Part shown: positions 32,518-41,325 of the stretch, piece by piece
How the letters are laid out: every line of letters starts with the position of its first letter
Numbering within the stretch: position 1 is the stretch's first letter
From: Oscillospiraceae bacterium
Lineage (GTDB): Bacteria > Bacillota > Clostridia > Oscillospirales > Acutalibacteraceae
NCBI GenBank assembly: GCA_029219165.1
Contig: JAQXSW010000016.1
Location: 104,157-168,156, forward strand
Length of the DNA: 64,000 nucleotides
Direction of reading: 5' to 3'
Made by a program: the position numbers and the translations under genes
The notes under the pieces: model-generated
Told to the model about the DNA's origin: nothing
The model's database searches: none
Seen by the model: the letters and a program-made list of their open reading frames with translations, nothing else

Positions 32518-33699
32518 TTGGAAAAGACAGAGTTAATTGTAAAGGAAGCTGCAAATGCAGCAGGAAAGACTATTATAAAGTTAAAAGATATTAAGGTAGC
32601 CTTTGACGGTGAACAGATTCTTAAGGATTTAAACCTGGAAATTAAGGATGGAGAGTTTGTAACGCTTCTCGGTCCATCAGGTTGTGGTAAAACAACGACA
32701 CTACGTATTATTGCAGGATTCTTAGAACCGGACTCCGGCGAGGTTATTTTTGAAGATAAATGCATTAATGGTGTGCCGGCTCATCAGAGACAGGTTAACA
32801 CCATTTTTCAGCGTTATGCACTTTTTCCACATTTAAACGTCTATGACAATATTGCATTTGGTCTTAGACTTAAGAAAATGCCGGAAGCTGAAATAAAACA
32901 AAAGGTAGAGGAAATGCTTTCAATTGTTGATCTTAAAGGATTCAACAGACGTCGTGTTGAATCGCTCTCAGGCGGTCAGCAACAGCGTGTTGCAATTGCA
33001 CGTGCTCTTGCAGTAGACCCAAGAGTTCTTCTCCTTGATGAGCCTTTGGGAGCACTTGACTTAAAACTCCGTAAGGACATGCAGGTTGAACTTAAAAATA
33101 TTCAACAAAGACTTGGTATTACATTTATTTATGTAACTCATGACCAAGAAGAAGCTCTTTCAATGTCAGATAAAATTGTTGTTATGGATCACGGAGAAAT
33201 TCAACATATTGGTACACCTGAAGACATATACAATGAGCCTGCAAATGCGTTCGTTGCGGATTTCATTGGTGAGTCTAACATTCTTGACGGTATTATGAAA
33301 AAAGACTTTAAGGTTGAGTTCTCCGGTCATGTATTTGACTGTGTAGACAAGGGCTTTAATGAAAATGAACTTGTAGATGTTGTAATTCGACCGGAAGATG
33401 TAGATGTATGTGAACCGGAAAATGGTATGATTTCCGGGACAGTTACATCAGTTATATTCAAAGGTGTTCATTATGAAATAATTGTAGATGTAAAAGGCTT
33501 CAAATGGATGATCCAATCTACAGACATTCAGTACGAGGGTGACGAAATTGGCATTCTCATAAAGCCGGATGAAATTCACATTATGAAGAAGTCTAAGTAT
33601 TCAGGTATGTTTGGAGACTACTCAAGCTTCTCAGATGAAATGGATTATATTTCAGATGCATCAGCTGTTTTCTCAGAGACTGATGACATTGATGAATAA
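32518..33699 (+). CDS. potA: Spermidine/putrescine ABC transporter ATP-binding protein
   Basis: [35 protein letters not shown] start; followed by potBCD. Confidence 0.95.
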   Translation: MEKTELIVKEAANAAGKTIIKLKDIKVAFDGEQILKDLNLEIKDGEFVTLLGPSGCGKTTTLRIIAGFLEPDSGEVIFEDKCINGVPAHQRQVNTIFQRYALFPHLNVYDNIAFGLRLKKMPEAEIKQKVEEMLSIVDLKGFNRRRVESLSGGQQQRVAIARALAVDPRVLLLDEPLGALDLKLRKDMQVELKNIQQRLGITFIYVTHDQEEALSMSDKIVVMDHGEIQHIGTPEDIYNEPANAFVADFIGESNILDGIMKKDFKVEFSGHVFDCVDKGFNENELVDVVIRPEDVDVCEPENGMISGTVTSVIFKGVHYEIIVDVKGFKWMIQSTDIQYEGDEIGILIKPDEIHIMKKSKYSGMFGDYSSFSDEMDYISDASAVFSETDDIDE

Positions 33700-33713
33700 G
33701 GGAGGGTGTACCA

Positions 33714-34547
33714 ATGAAAAACAAACCCTCTTCAAAGTTTTATAATGGAATTTCGGCGCCGTATGCATTGTGGTGTGTATTATTTATTGTTGCACCTCTC
33801 ATTATTGTTCTTTATTATGCTTTAACAAATTCAGACGGTAATTTTACACTGGATAATATAAAGCACCTTTCAATGTATGGAGACACAATTGCAAGATCAA
33901 TTTACTTTGGACTTATTGCAACTGTTATTTGCCTTTTTATTTCTTACCCTCTTGCTTATTTCATTTCAAAGACAAAAGCTAGTACTCAGTCAGTTCTTAT
34001 TATGATGGTCATGGTACCAATGTGGATGAACTTTCTTCTTAGAACTTATGCAATCATGGTTTTGTTTGAGGACACAGGAATAATAAACAATATCCTTAAT
34101 GCACTTGGAATCTCTCCGGTACACTTAATTAATACTTCCGGAGCTGTTATATTTGGTATGGTATATAATTATTTGCCATTTATGATTTTGCCACTTTATA
34201 CGGCAATGACAAAACTTGATTATCGCCTGATTGAGGCTGCTCGTGACCTTGGTGCAAATGGTTTTCAAACTGTAAAGGATGTTATGATTCCTCTTACAAA
34301 GTCCGGAATTATTTCAGGTATTACAATGGTATTTGTACCATCCGTTTCAACATTCTATATTTCTCAAAAGCTCGGTGGCGGAAAATACACCCTCATTGGA
34401 GATATAATTGAAATGCAGTTCCAAACAGCATATAACTACAATCTTGGTGCTTCTATTTCAATGCTTCTTATGATTCTCATTCTTATTTGTCTTGCAGTTA
34501 TGAATAAGTTTGGCGAGGATCAGACTGAGGGAGGTGTTGTAGTATGA
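33714..34547 (+). CDS. potB: Spermidine/putrescine ABC transporter permease
   Basis: EAARDLGANGFQTVKDVMIPLTKSGI permease motif; operon position. Confidence 0.94.
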   Translation: MKNKPSSKFYNGISAPYALWCVLFIVAPLIIVLYYALTNSDGNFTLDNIKHLSMYGDTIARSIYFGLIATVICLFISYPLAYFISKTKASTQSVLIMMVMVPMWMNFLLRTYAIMVLFEDTGIINNILNALGISPVHLINTSGAVIFGMVYNYLPFMILPLYTAMTKLDYRLIEAARDLGANGFQTVKDVMIPLTKSGIISGITMVFVPSVSTFYISQKLGGGKYTLIGDIIEMQFQTAYNYNLGASISMLLMILILICLAVMNKFGEDQTEGGVVV

Positions 34548-35401
34548 GTAAAAAGCTTTCAGGTGGGTCAAAACTTTATTTGGCAGTTATTTTTATCATC
34601 CTATATGCACCTATATTTGTCCTAGTATTTTATTCTTTTAATTCTTCAAACAGTACAAGTGTTTTTACAGGCTTTTCGCTTCACTGGTATAAGGAACTTG
34701 TAAAGGATACTGCTACAATTGCAGCACTTAGAAATACACTTGTCCTTGCAGTGGTTTCATCTGTTATTTCAACATTTATTGGTACAGTAACTTCTGTGGG
34801 ACTTCATTACACAAAGACAAAACTTTATAAGAAATCCGTAATGACAACAACTAACATTCCAATGATGAATCCGGATATTGTTACCGGTATTTCTATGATG
34901 CTTCTCTTTGTATTTGTTGGTGCACTTCTTCATAAAAGCGGTGTACTTGGATTTGGAACTATGCTAATTGCTCATATTACATTCCAACTTCCCTATGTAA
35001 TCTTAAATATTCTTCCAAGGTTTAAAACAATGGATAAGTATTTAATAGATGCTGCCGAGGATCTTGGGTGTACTCCAATTCAAGCTTTCACAAAAGTAAC
35101 ACTTCCATATATAAAGGCTGAAGTGCTTGCGGCATTTATTATGGCTTTTACTTTGTCACTTGATGACTTCGTAATCAGTTACTTTGTTAGTGGACCAACA
35201 TTCCAAACTCTTCCAATTCACATCTATTCAATGACTAAGAAACGTGTAACACCTGATATGTACGCTTTATCAACAATCATCTTTATTGTTGTATTCATTC
35301 TTCTTGTTCTTTCTAATATGGCCCAGGATCAAGAAAGAATGGAAAAGCGCCGTATTAGACGTGAACTTAGACAGGAGAAGAAAGAGAGGGAAGCAATATG
35401 A
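34544..35401 (+). CDS. potC: Spermidine/putrescine ABC transporter permease
   Basis: DAAEDLGCTPIQAFTKVTLPYIKAEVLAAF; operon position. Confidence 0.94.
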   Translation: MSKKLSGGSKLYLAVIFIILYAPIFVLVFYSFNSSNSTSVFTGFSLHWYKELVKDTATIAALRNTLVLAVVSSVISTFIGTVTSVGLHYTKTKLYKKSVMTTTNIPMMNPDIVTGISMMLLFVFVGALLHKSGVLGFGTMLIAHITFQLPYVILNILPRFKTMDKYLIDAAEDLGCTPIQAFTKVTLPYIKAEVLAAFIMAFTLSLDDFVISYFVSGPTFQTLPIHIYSMTKKRVTPDMYALSTIIFIVVFILLVLSNMAQDQERMEKRRIRRELRQEKKEREAI

Positions 35402-36639
35402 ATCGCTTAAGAAAATCACTCTCTTTTATGCTTACTCTTGTGGTTTTATTCTCAGTCTTGGCTCTTTGTTCTGTTTCTGCTTCAGCAAAAACTTCTGAGG
35501 ATTATCCAATAGATGAAGAGTATTACAAAAACAATCCTTACAGAGGAACTACAATCAACGTATACAACTGGGGTGAATACATTTCAGATGGTTCAGAGGA
35601 TTCAGTTGACGTTATAAAAGAATTTGAAAACCTTACGGGTATTAAAGTTAACTATACAAATTTTGACAGCAATGAAGACATGTATGCAAAAATTAAGAGC
35701 GGTGGCGCAAACTACGACGTAATTTGTCCATCTGACTATATGATTGATCGTCTTCGTGTTGAAGGTCTTTTGGAAAAGCTTGACTATTCAAACATTCCGA
35801 ACTTTAAGTATATTGATGAAAAATATAAAGGCCTTTATTTTGATGAGAATAACGAGTATACCGTAACATACAATGTTGGTTATGTTGCCCTTATTTACAA
35901 TAAGACAATGGTAGAGGAGGCTCCGGATAGTTGGGGTGCTCTTTGGGATGAGCAATATAGCGGTAACATTTTAATGTTCAATAACCCGCGTGATGCATTT
36001 GCACTGTCTCAGCTTCTTCTTGGTCAAAGTCTTAATACTGAAGACCCTGAGGAGTGGGCTCTTGCATATGACAAACTTCTTGAACAGAAGTCTGTTGTAA
36101 GAGCGTATGTAATGGATGAAGTTTTCAACATTATGGAAAGTGGCGCTGCTGCCCTTGCTCCGTACTATGTTGGCGACTTCCTTGCAATGCAGGAGAATAA
36201 CGAAGATCTTGAAATTTGCTTCCCTAAAGAGGGCGCAAATATCTTTGTCGATTCTCTTTGCGTTCCAACAACTACTCAAAACAAGGGCGCAGCTGAACTC
36301 TTCATTAACTTTATGCAAGAGCCTCAAATTGCACTTGCCAATGCAGAATATATCTGCTATGCAACCCCAAATACAGCTGTAAGATGGATGGAAGACTATT
36401 CTTATGTAGATAGTGAAATTCTTTATCCTGACGAATCAGTTACTGAGAATTATGAGTACTTCTATAATCTTCCACCGGAAATTCAAACTCTCATGTCTAA
36501 CTACTGGGGAGATCTTAAGATAGATGGGGACTCAAATATATCAGTTTATGTAGGACTTGGTGTCTTTGCAGCACTTGGTATTGCAGGTGGAGCATATTAT
36601 TTCATAAAGAAAAAAAGAAGAGAAAAGTATTATGACTAA
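35398..36639 (+). CDS. potD: Polyamine substrate-binding protein with C-terminal TM anchor
   Basis: Signal peptide, INVYNWGEYISDGSEDSVDVIKEFENLTGIKVNYTNFDSNEDMYAKI; C-terminal VYVGLGVFAALGIAGGAYYFIKKKRREKYYD. Confidence 0.94.
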   Translation: MNRLRKSLSFMLTLVVLFSVLALCSVSASAKTSEDYPIDEEYYKNNPYRGTTINVYNWGEYISDGSEDSVDVIKEFENLTGIKVNYTNFDSNEDMYAKIKSGGANYDVICPSDYMIDRLRVEGLLEKLDYSNIPNFKYIDEKYKGLYFDENNEYTVTYNVGYVALIYNKTMVEEAPDSWGALWDEQYSGNILMFNNPRDAFALSQLLLGQSLNTEDPEEWALAYDKLLEQKSVVRAYVMDEVFNIMESGAAALAPYYVGDFLAMQENNEDLEICFPKEGANIFVDSLCVPTTTQNKGAAELFINFMQEPQIALANAEYICYATPNTAVRWMEDYSYVDSEILYPDESVTENYEYFYNLPPEIQTLMSNYWGDLKIDGDSNISVYVGLGVFAALGIAGGAYYFIKKKRREKYYD

Positions 36640-36698
36640 CCGCTAAATGACAGTTTTCAACAAATAGCAAATTATTTGAAATTTTTTGCTATTTGTTG

Positions 36699-36727
36699 TT
36701 GACATCATTTAATCTCTTTGATATAAT
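36699..36727 (+). promoter_or_regulatory. Perfect consensus promoter TTGACA-17-TATAAT for tRNA-Leu genes
   Basis: TTGACA 36699-36704, TATAAT 36722-36727. Confidence 0.9.
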
Positions 36728-36767
36728 TATCAACGTTGCGTGAGGGTAATAGTCCGAGCGTAATTAA

Positions 36768-36852
36768 GCGAGAGTGGCGGAATCGGCAGACGCGCACGTT
36801 TGAGGGGCGTGTACTTCACGGTGTACGGGTTCAAGTCCCGTCTCTCGCACCA
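36768..36852 (+). tRNA. tRNA-Leu(GAG)
   Basis: GCGAGAG/CTCTCGC acceptor, anticodon arm CACGT-TTGAGGG-GCGTG, variable arm, GGGTTCAAGTCCC, CCA encoded. Confidence 0.95.
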
Positions 36853-36893
36853 GAAGGTCTGACGTGTGTCAGGCCTTTTATTTTTCTATATGT

Positions 36894-36978
36894 GCAGGAG
36901 TGGCGAAATTGGCAGACGCTCAGGTCTCAGAAGCCTGTAACTTCGGTTGTGCGGGTTCAAGTCCCGTCTCCTGCACCA
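36894..36978 (+). tRNA. tRNA-Leu(CAG)
   Basis: GCAGGAG/CTCCTGC acceptor, anticodon arm CAGGT-CTCAGAA-GCCTG, variable arm, CCA encoded. Confidence 0.95.
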
Positions 36979-37215
36979 ATAAACCTCTTTTGTCTAATAA
37001 GACAAGAGAGGTTTTTCTATATTTTGGGCGTATTTTCATTTAAGACGCACAAAATCATTACTCTTTCTTTGCAAGCGGAACGAAATGGTGTCGAGATATT
37101 GAAAAAATCAGAATGTTTTTCTATAATATAATCGTAAAGTCCGTTTTATGGGACACATGGTTTTATAGAATGGTATCAGAAAGAAAAATAAACCACTCTA
37201 ATGGAGGATAAGACT

Positions 37216-37803
37216 ATGGCTTACAAAGGCAGAAGTGAACAGGGTTTATTCGGTACCGTACATCATTACGATGAGCATGGCAAGAAAATAGGTCGCAGCG
37301 AACCCGGTCTTTTCGGTGGTTACACCAACTACGACGCCAAGGGAAATAAGATTGGCTATTCTGACCCCGGCCTTTTTGGTGGGTACAACCATTACGATAA
37401 CAAGGGAAACAAAATCGGTTATTCAGATCCCAGCTTGTTCGGCAGCTATCACCACAGAGATTCCAACGGCAAAATCACTGGTTCCAGCGACCCCGGAATG
37501 TTCGGATCATATCACCACAGTGACAGCCAAGGCTGCTATGTGGCGACATGCGTTTACGGATCCTACGACTGTCCGCAGGTTTGGACGCTGCGTCGTTTTA
37601 GAGATAACACACTGGCAGAGACAATGCTGGGCAGAGCGTTCATCCGTACATACTACGCAATCAGCCCCACGATCGTAAAGTGGTTTGGCAAGACCGAATG
37701 GTTTAAGAAGATGTGGCATGGCGTACTGGACAACATGGTGCAGCGCCTCAATGATAACGGTGTGGAGGATACACCGTACAACGATAGGGATTGGAGGAAA
37801 TGA
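37216..37803 (+). CDS. Tandem-repeat protein with C-terminal CFI-box-like domain
   Basis: Five ~21-aa repeats (G.SDPGLFGGYNHYD.KGNKI) then CYVATCVYGSYDCPQVWTLRRFRDNTLAETMLGRAFIRTYYAISPTIVKWFG. SD GGAGG before ATG 37216. Confidence 0.85.
   Translation: MAYKGRSEQGLFGTVHHYDEHGKKIGRSEPGLFGGYTNYDAKGNKIGYSDPGLFGGYNHYDNKGNKIGYSDPSLFGSYHHRDSNGKITGSSDPGMFGSYHHSDSQGCYVATCVYGSYDCPQVWTLRRFRDNTLAETMLGRAFIRTYYAISPTIVKWFGKTEWFKKMWHGVLDNMVQRLNDNGVEDTPYNDRDWRK
37228..37533 (+). repeat. In-frame 63-bp tandem coding repeats (about 5 copies)
   Basis: GRSEQGLFGTVHHYDEHGKKI / GRSEPGLFGGYTNYDAKGNKI / GYSDPGLFGGYNHYDNKGNKI / GYSDPSLFGSYHHRDSNGKIT / GSSDPGMFGSYHHSDSQG. Confidence 0.9.
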
Positions 37804-37804
37804 T

Positions 37805-37864
37805 ATGTGGTTACTTTGCATCCTCGTTCTTCCGTTCGCAATTTTGGCAGAGTTAATTAAGTGA
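37805..37864 (+). CDS. Possible 19-aa hydrophobic peptide
   Basis: GGAGGAAATGATATG then MWLLCILVLPFAILAELIK*, 1 nt after the preceding stop. Confidence 0.4.
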   Translation: MWLLCILVLPFAILAELIK

Positions 37865-37883
37865 GAATGGTTAAGTGAGATAG

Positions 37884-37964
37884 ATAGCATTCAAGATTGG
37901 ATTTGCAGCTGACACCGGCGAAAAAAAGCCCGTCGCTGCTACATACACTGTGCCGCAGCAGTGA
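37884..37964 (+). pseudogene. Likely gene remnant (C-terminal fragment)
   Basis: Frame IAFKIGFAADTGEKKPVAATYTVPQQ* immediately preceded by an in-frame stop and without a start codon; protein-like composition and higher GC than flanks. Confidence 0.4.
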
Positions 37965-37971
37965 ACAAGGC

Positions 37972-38046
37972 ATTATTCCATAGCGTACACATATATTATT
38001 CCGTTAATTTGCAAAATATTATTCCGTTAATGTTGATATTATTCCG
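37972..38046 (+). repeat. Direct-repeat array ATTATTCC (4 copies) overlapping the fic promoter
   Basis: ATTATTCC at 37972, 37995, 38018, 38038 (spacing 23/23/20); promoter TTGATA 38033-38038 / TATAAT 38056-38061. Confidence 0.75.
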
Positions 38047-38084
38047 CAAATTAGATATAATAACATCGACAGGAGGGATATCCA

Positions 38085-38978
38085 ATGTTTATGACAGTAA
38101 AACAGGCTTCAGAAAGATGGGGTATTTCTGATAGAAGAATACGTGTTCTTTGTTCTGAAGGTAAAATTCCTGGAGCATATCAAGAAGGCCGAGGATGGAA
38201 AATCCCTGTAGATGCTGAAAAACCTGCAGACGGAAGATATAAATCAAAAGAAAGCATACTTTCAAGGATAGATCAAAAAAAGAAGGAACTGGATAGCAGA
38301 CGTCCTTTAACAGAGGGTGAGGTTGCAAGACTCAATGAAGAATTCATTGTTGAGTACACCTATAATTCAAATGCAATTGAAGGCAACACCCTGACGTTAC
38401 GTGAAACGGATTTAGTTCTTCGTGGTCTTACCATTGATAAAAAACCTCTAAAGGATCATATGGAAGCTGTTGGTCACAAAGAAGCGTTTGAATTTGTTAG
38501 CGAGATGGTAAAAGATAACGTACCAATCAGTGAAAGCGTTATTAAACAAATTCATTATCTTGTGCTTGCAGATAAAAGAGATGACCGTGGCGTATACCGT
38601 AGAGTACCTGTGCGTATTATGGGTGCGCAGCATGAACCTGTACAGCCATATCTCATTGAAGCTAAAATGGAACAACTTCTTCGTGACTTTGCAGAAAGCT
38701 CAGAACATATTGTGACGAAGTTGGCACGTTTTCATATTGAATTTGAAGGTATCCATCCCTTCATTGACGGCAACGGCAGAACGGGAAGATTGCTCGTGAA
38801 CATGGAATTGATGAAAGAAGGTTATCCGCCAATTGACATTAAATTCACCGATCGTATCACCTATTACAATGCGTTTGATGAATACTATGTAAAGCATAAT
38901 ATTTCGGCTATGGAAAAACTGTTTGCAAACTATATAGAAGCAAGATTGGATAAATATCTAAAAATTTTACAAGAGTAA
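38085..38978 (+). CDS. Fic/DOC family protein with N-terminal HTH (excisionase/MerR-like)
   Basis: HPFIDGNGRTGR catalytic motif, inhibitory motif SNAIEGN, N-terminal MTVKQASERWGISDRRIRVLCSEGKIPGAYQEGRGWKIP. Confidence 0.95.
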   Translation: MFMTVKQASERWGISDRRIRVLCSEGKIPGAYQEGRGWKIPVDAEKPADGRYKSKESILSRIDQKKKELDSRRPLTEGEVARLNEEFIVEYTYNSNAIEGNTLTLRETDLVLRGLTIDKKPLKDHMEAVGHKEAFEFVSEMVKDNVPISESVIKQIHYLVLADKRDDRGVYRRVPVRIMGAQHEPVQPYLIEAKMEQLLRDFAESSEHIVTKLARFHIEFEGIHPFIDGNGRTGRLLVNMELMKEGYPPIDIKFTDRITYYNAFDEYYVKHNISAMEKLFANYIEARLDKYLKILQE

Positions 38979-39200
38979 TTTAATTGTGAAAAAACCGGGG
39001 ATGAGACATAAATCTTAACCCCGGTTTTAAGAATCTTGAAGAATAGAGCAAAATATAGTAATAAATATGTAATGTTTATTTAATTTAATAGTTATTATGT
39101 TTTATTATAATGATTAAGTCGAAATATTGAAAACGGTTATACTAATATGTATAAATTTTTAAATGTAATTGATATTTAAAATTTTTTAGGGGGAAAACAA

Positions 39201-39533
39201 ATGGAATCAACATGGATATTGCTTCTTTGTTTTGTTCCTTTGTTATTCTTGCTTTTTTATGGAAGAAAAAAGAAGAAGACAGATGCAGTAATTATTAAGA
39301 AAATAATTAAAAATAAGAAAGGTAGGGGAAATACTATGTCAGAATTTATTAAGGAGTTTATTGGTAAGACTTGCGCAATTCATACAATTGACAATGCATT
39401 AGATTTTGATACTCATATCATTAAGGATGTAACAGATACCGCTGTGCTTTGTGAAACAAAGAAGGGCAAGAAAGTTTTAGTTAACCTTGATTACATAACT
39501 GCAATTGAAGAGATTCCTGAAAAGAAGAAATAA
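39201..39533 (+). CDS. Small membrane-anchored protein with C-terminal Sm/Hfq-like (DUF6897-like) domain; two candidate starts (39201, 39336)
   Basis: TM WILLLCFVPLLFLLFYG then basic linker then MSEFIKEFIGKTCAIHTIDNALDFDTHIIKDVTDTAVLCETKKGKKVLVNLDYITAIEEI. Confidence 0.6.
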   Translation: MESTWILLLCFVPLLFLLFYGRKKKKTDAVIIKKIIKNKKGRGNTMSEFIKEFIGKTCAIHTIDNALDFDTHIIKDVTDTAVLCETKKGKKVLVNLDYITAIEEIPEKKK

Positions 39534-39628
39534 AAAACACAATTTATGCAATATATAATAAATGAAATACAAAATATTGTGTTAGTTGATAAATTTTGAC
39601 AAAGTTTTGGTTTTATATATTTTTTGTC

Positions 39629-39657
39629 TTGAAATGACATATTCCATGTGTTAATAT
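39629..39657 (+). promoter_or_regulatory. uraA leader promoter TTGAAA-17-TAATAT
   Basis: Hexamers read directly at 39629-39634 and 39652-39657. Confidence 0.6.
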
Positions 39658-39695
39658 GTAAAACAAGAGAAAACGGGAATTGGAGGGCACTCTTC

Positions 39696-39797
39696 ATGAA
39701 ACACGCGAATTTGTTTTTAATAAATTCCGTGGATAAGTGCTTTTATTTTTCCATTCTTAAAATTAATAACGGTTTAATTGACAACTTTTCTATTTGA
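39696..39797 (+). CDS. Candidate uraA leader peptide (33 aa)
   Basis: SD GGAGGG then ATG; MKHANLFLINSVDKCFYFSILKINNGLIDNFSI*; ORF runs through the 5' arm of the terminator, stop in the loop. Confidence 0.6.
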   Translation: MKHANLFLINSVDKCFYFSILKINNGLIDNFSI

Positions 39798-39813
39798 GAA
39801 GTTGTCTTTTTTT
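39780..39813 (+). terminator. Intrinsic terminator/attenuator upstream of uraA
   Basis: GACAACTTTTC-TATTT-GAGAAGTTGTC-TTTTTTT: 11-bp stem, 5-nt loop, 7-T tract. Confidence 0.85.
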
Positions 39814-39837
39814 CTGTTTGAAAAGGGGAAATGAAAA

Positions 39838-41325
39838 ATGTCAACAACTACACATGAGCCAATTTATGACGCAAAACAGCTTGGCATTCCAAAGATGTTA
39901 ATCCTTGGACTTCAGCACATGTTTGCAATGTTTGGCGCAACTGTTCTTGTACCGCTTATTACCGGTCTTGATGTTGCAACAACACTTCTTTGCGCAGGTC
40001 TTGGAACACTTCTTTTTCATCTTATAACAAAGATGAAAGTTCCGGCATTCCTTGGTTCTTCTTTCGCATTCCTTGGTGGTTATGCAGCAATTACAGGTCT
40101 TGCAGGAACAGCAGGCTATGAGGACATGACTCAGGCACAACTTCTTCCTTATGCATGTTTTGGCGTTGCTTGCGCAGGTCTTGTATACTTTATTCTTGCA
40201 GGACTTATTAAAGTTATCGGCGTAACTAAGGTTATGAAGTTCTTCCCTCCGGTTGTTACAGGACCTATTATTATTTGTATTGGACTTGGACTTGCAGGTT
40301 CAGCAATTAACAACTGTCAGGCAAACTGGCCAATTGCTTTAATTGCACTTCTTCTTGTTATTGTATTCAACATTTGGGGTAAAGGAATGGCTAAAATCCT
40401 TCCAATCCTTATTGGTGTATTAGGTTCAGTTGCTATTGCTACAATTGCAGCAGTTGCATTTGGTGAGCCTGTAGATGTTAACGGTACAATGTATATTGCA
40501 TTCAACGGAAATCCTTCAATGCAGCTCTTCAGTGTTGCTGCTCTTGAAAATCTTAAGAATGCAGCATGGATTGGTCTTCCAATTCACAAGTCAGCTACAG
40601 TTCTTGCAGTTGACTTTGCAAAATCTTCACTTGTAATTTCTTCAATAATTGCTATTGTTCCAATTGCTCTTGCAACAATGATGGAGCACATTGGTGATAT
40701 TTCAGCAATCGGTGCTACAACCGGTAAGAACTACATTAAAGATCCTGGTCTCCACAGAACACTTATGGGTGACGGTCTTGCAACAGCTCTTGCATCACTT
40801 GTTGGTGGTCCTGCTAATACAACTTACGGTGAAAACACAGGCGTACTTGTTCTTTCAAAGGTTTATGACCCACGTGTAATCAGAATTGCAGCAATCTTTG
40901 CAACAATCCTTTCATTCTGCCCTAAGTTCTCTGCTTTCATTGAACTTATTCCAACAGCAGTAATTGGTGGTATTTCATTCATGCTTTACGGTATGATTTC
41001 AGCTGCCGGTGTTAGAAACATTGTTGATACACAGGTTGACTTTGCAAAGAGCCGTAACCTTATTATTGCTGCAGTAATCCTTGTAACAGGCCTTGGTCTT
41101 ACAGGTGGTGCTTCATTCTCAATTGGCAGTGTAACAATTACACTTTCAGCTCTTGCAGTTGCTTCAATTGCCGGTATTCTTCTTAATGCAATTCTTCCTG
41201 GTAAGGACTTCGACTTTGAAGAGGACGAACCAAAAGATACTGGTGCTGGTCTTTCATCATCACCAAATGCTGCAAAAGAAAAAGAAGTTGAAAAAGTTTC
41301 AGACGAAGCTCCTGTAGAAGCATAA
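39838..41325 (+). CDS. uraA: Uracil/xanthine permease (NCS2), uracil permease
   Basis: LGLQHMFAMFGATVLVPLITGLD, GPANTTYGENTGVLVLSKVYDPRVI; adjacent to pyr genes. Confidence 0.95.
   Translation: MSTTTHEPIYDAKQLGIPKMLILGLQHMFAMFGATVLVPLITGLDVATTLLCAGLGTLLFHLITKMKVPAFLGSSFAFLGGYAAITGLAGTAGYEDMTQAQLLPYACFGVACAGLVYFILAGLIKVIGVTKVMKFFPPVVTGPIIICIGLGLAGSAINNCQANWPIALIALLLVIVFNIWGKGMAKILPILIGVLGSVAIATIAAVAFGEPVDVNGTMYIAFNGNPSMQLFSVAALENLKNAAWIGLPIHKSATVLAVDFAKSSLVISSIIAIVPIALATMMEHIGDISAIGATTGKNYIKDPGLHRTLMGDGLATALASLVGGPANTTYGENTGVLVLSKVYDPRVIRIAAIFATILSFCPKFSAFIELIPTAVIGGISFMLYGMISAAGVRNIVDTQVDFAKSRNLIIAAVILVTGLGLTGGASFSIGSVTITLSALAVASIAGILLNAILPGKDFDFEEDEPKDTGAGLSSSPNAAKEKEVEKVSDEAPVEA

Noticed and set aside
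36736-37131. 131-aa plus-strand ORF in the track
   Set aside because: It reads straight through both tRNA-Leu genes; protein is translated tRNA sequence, not coding.
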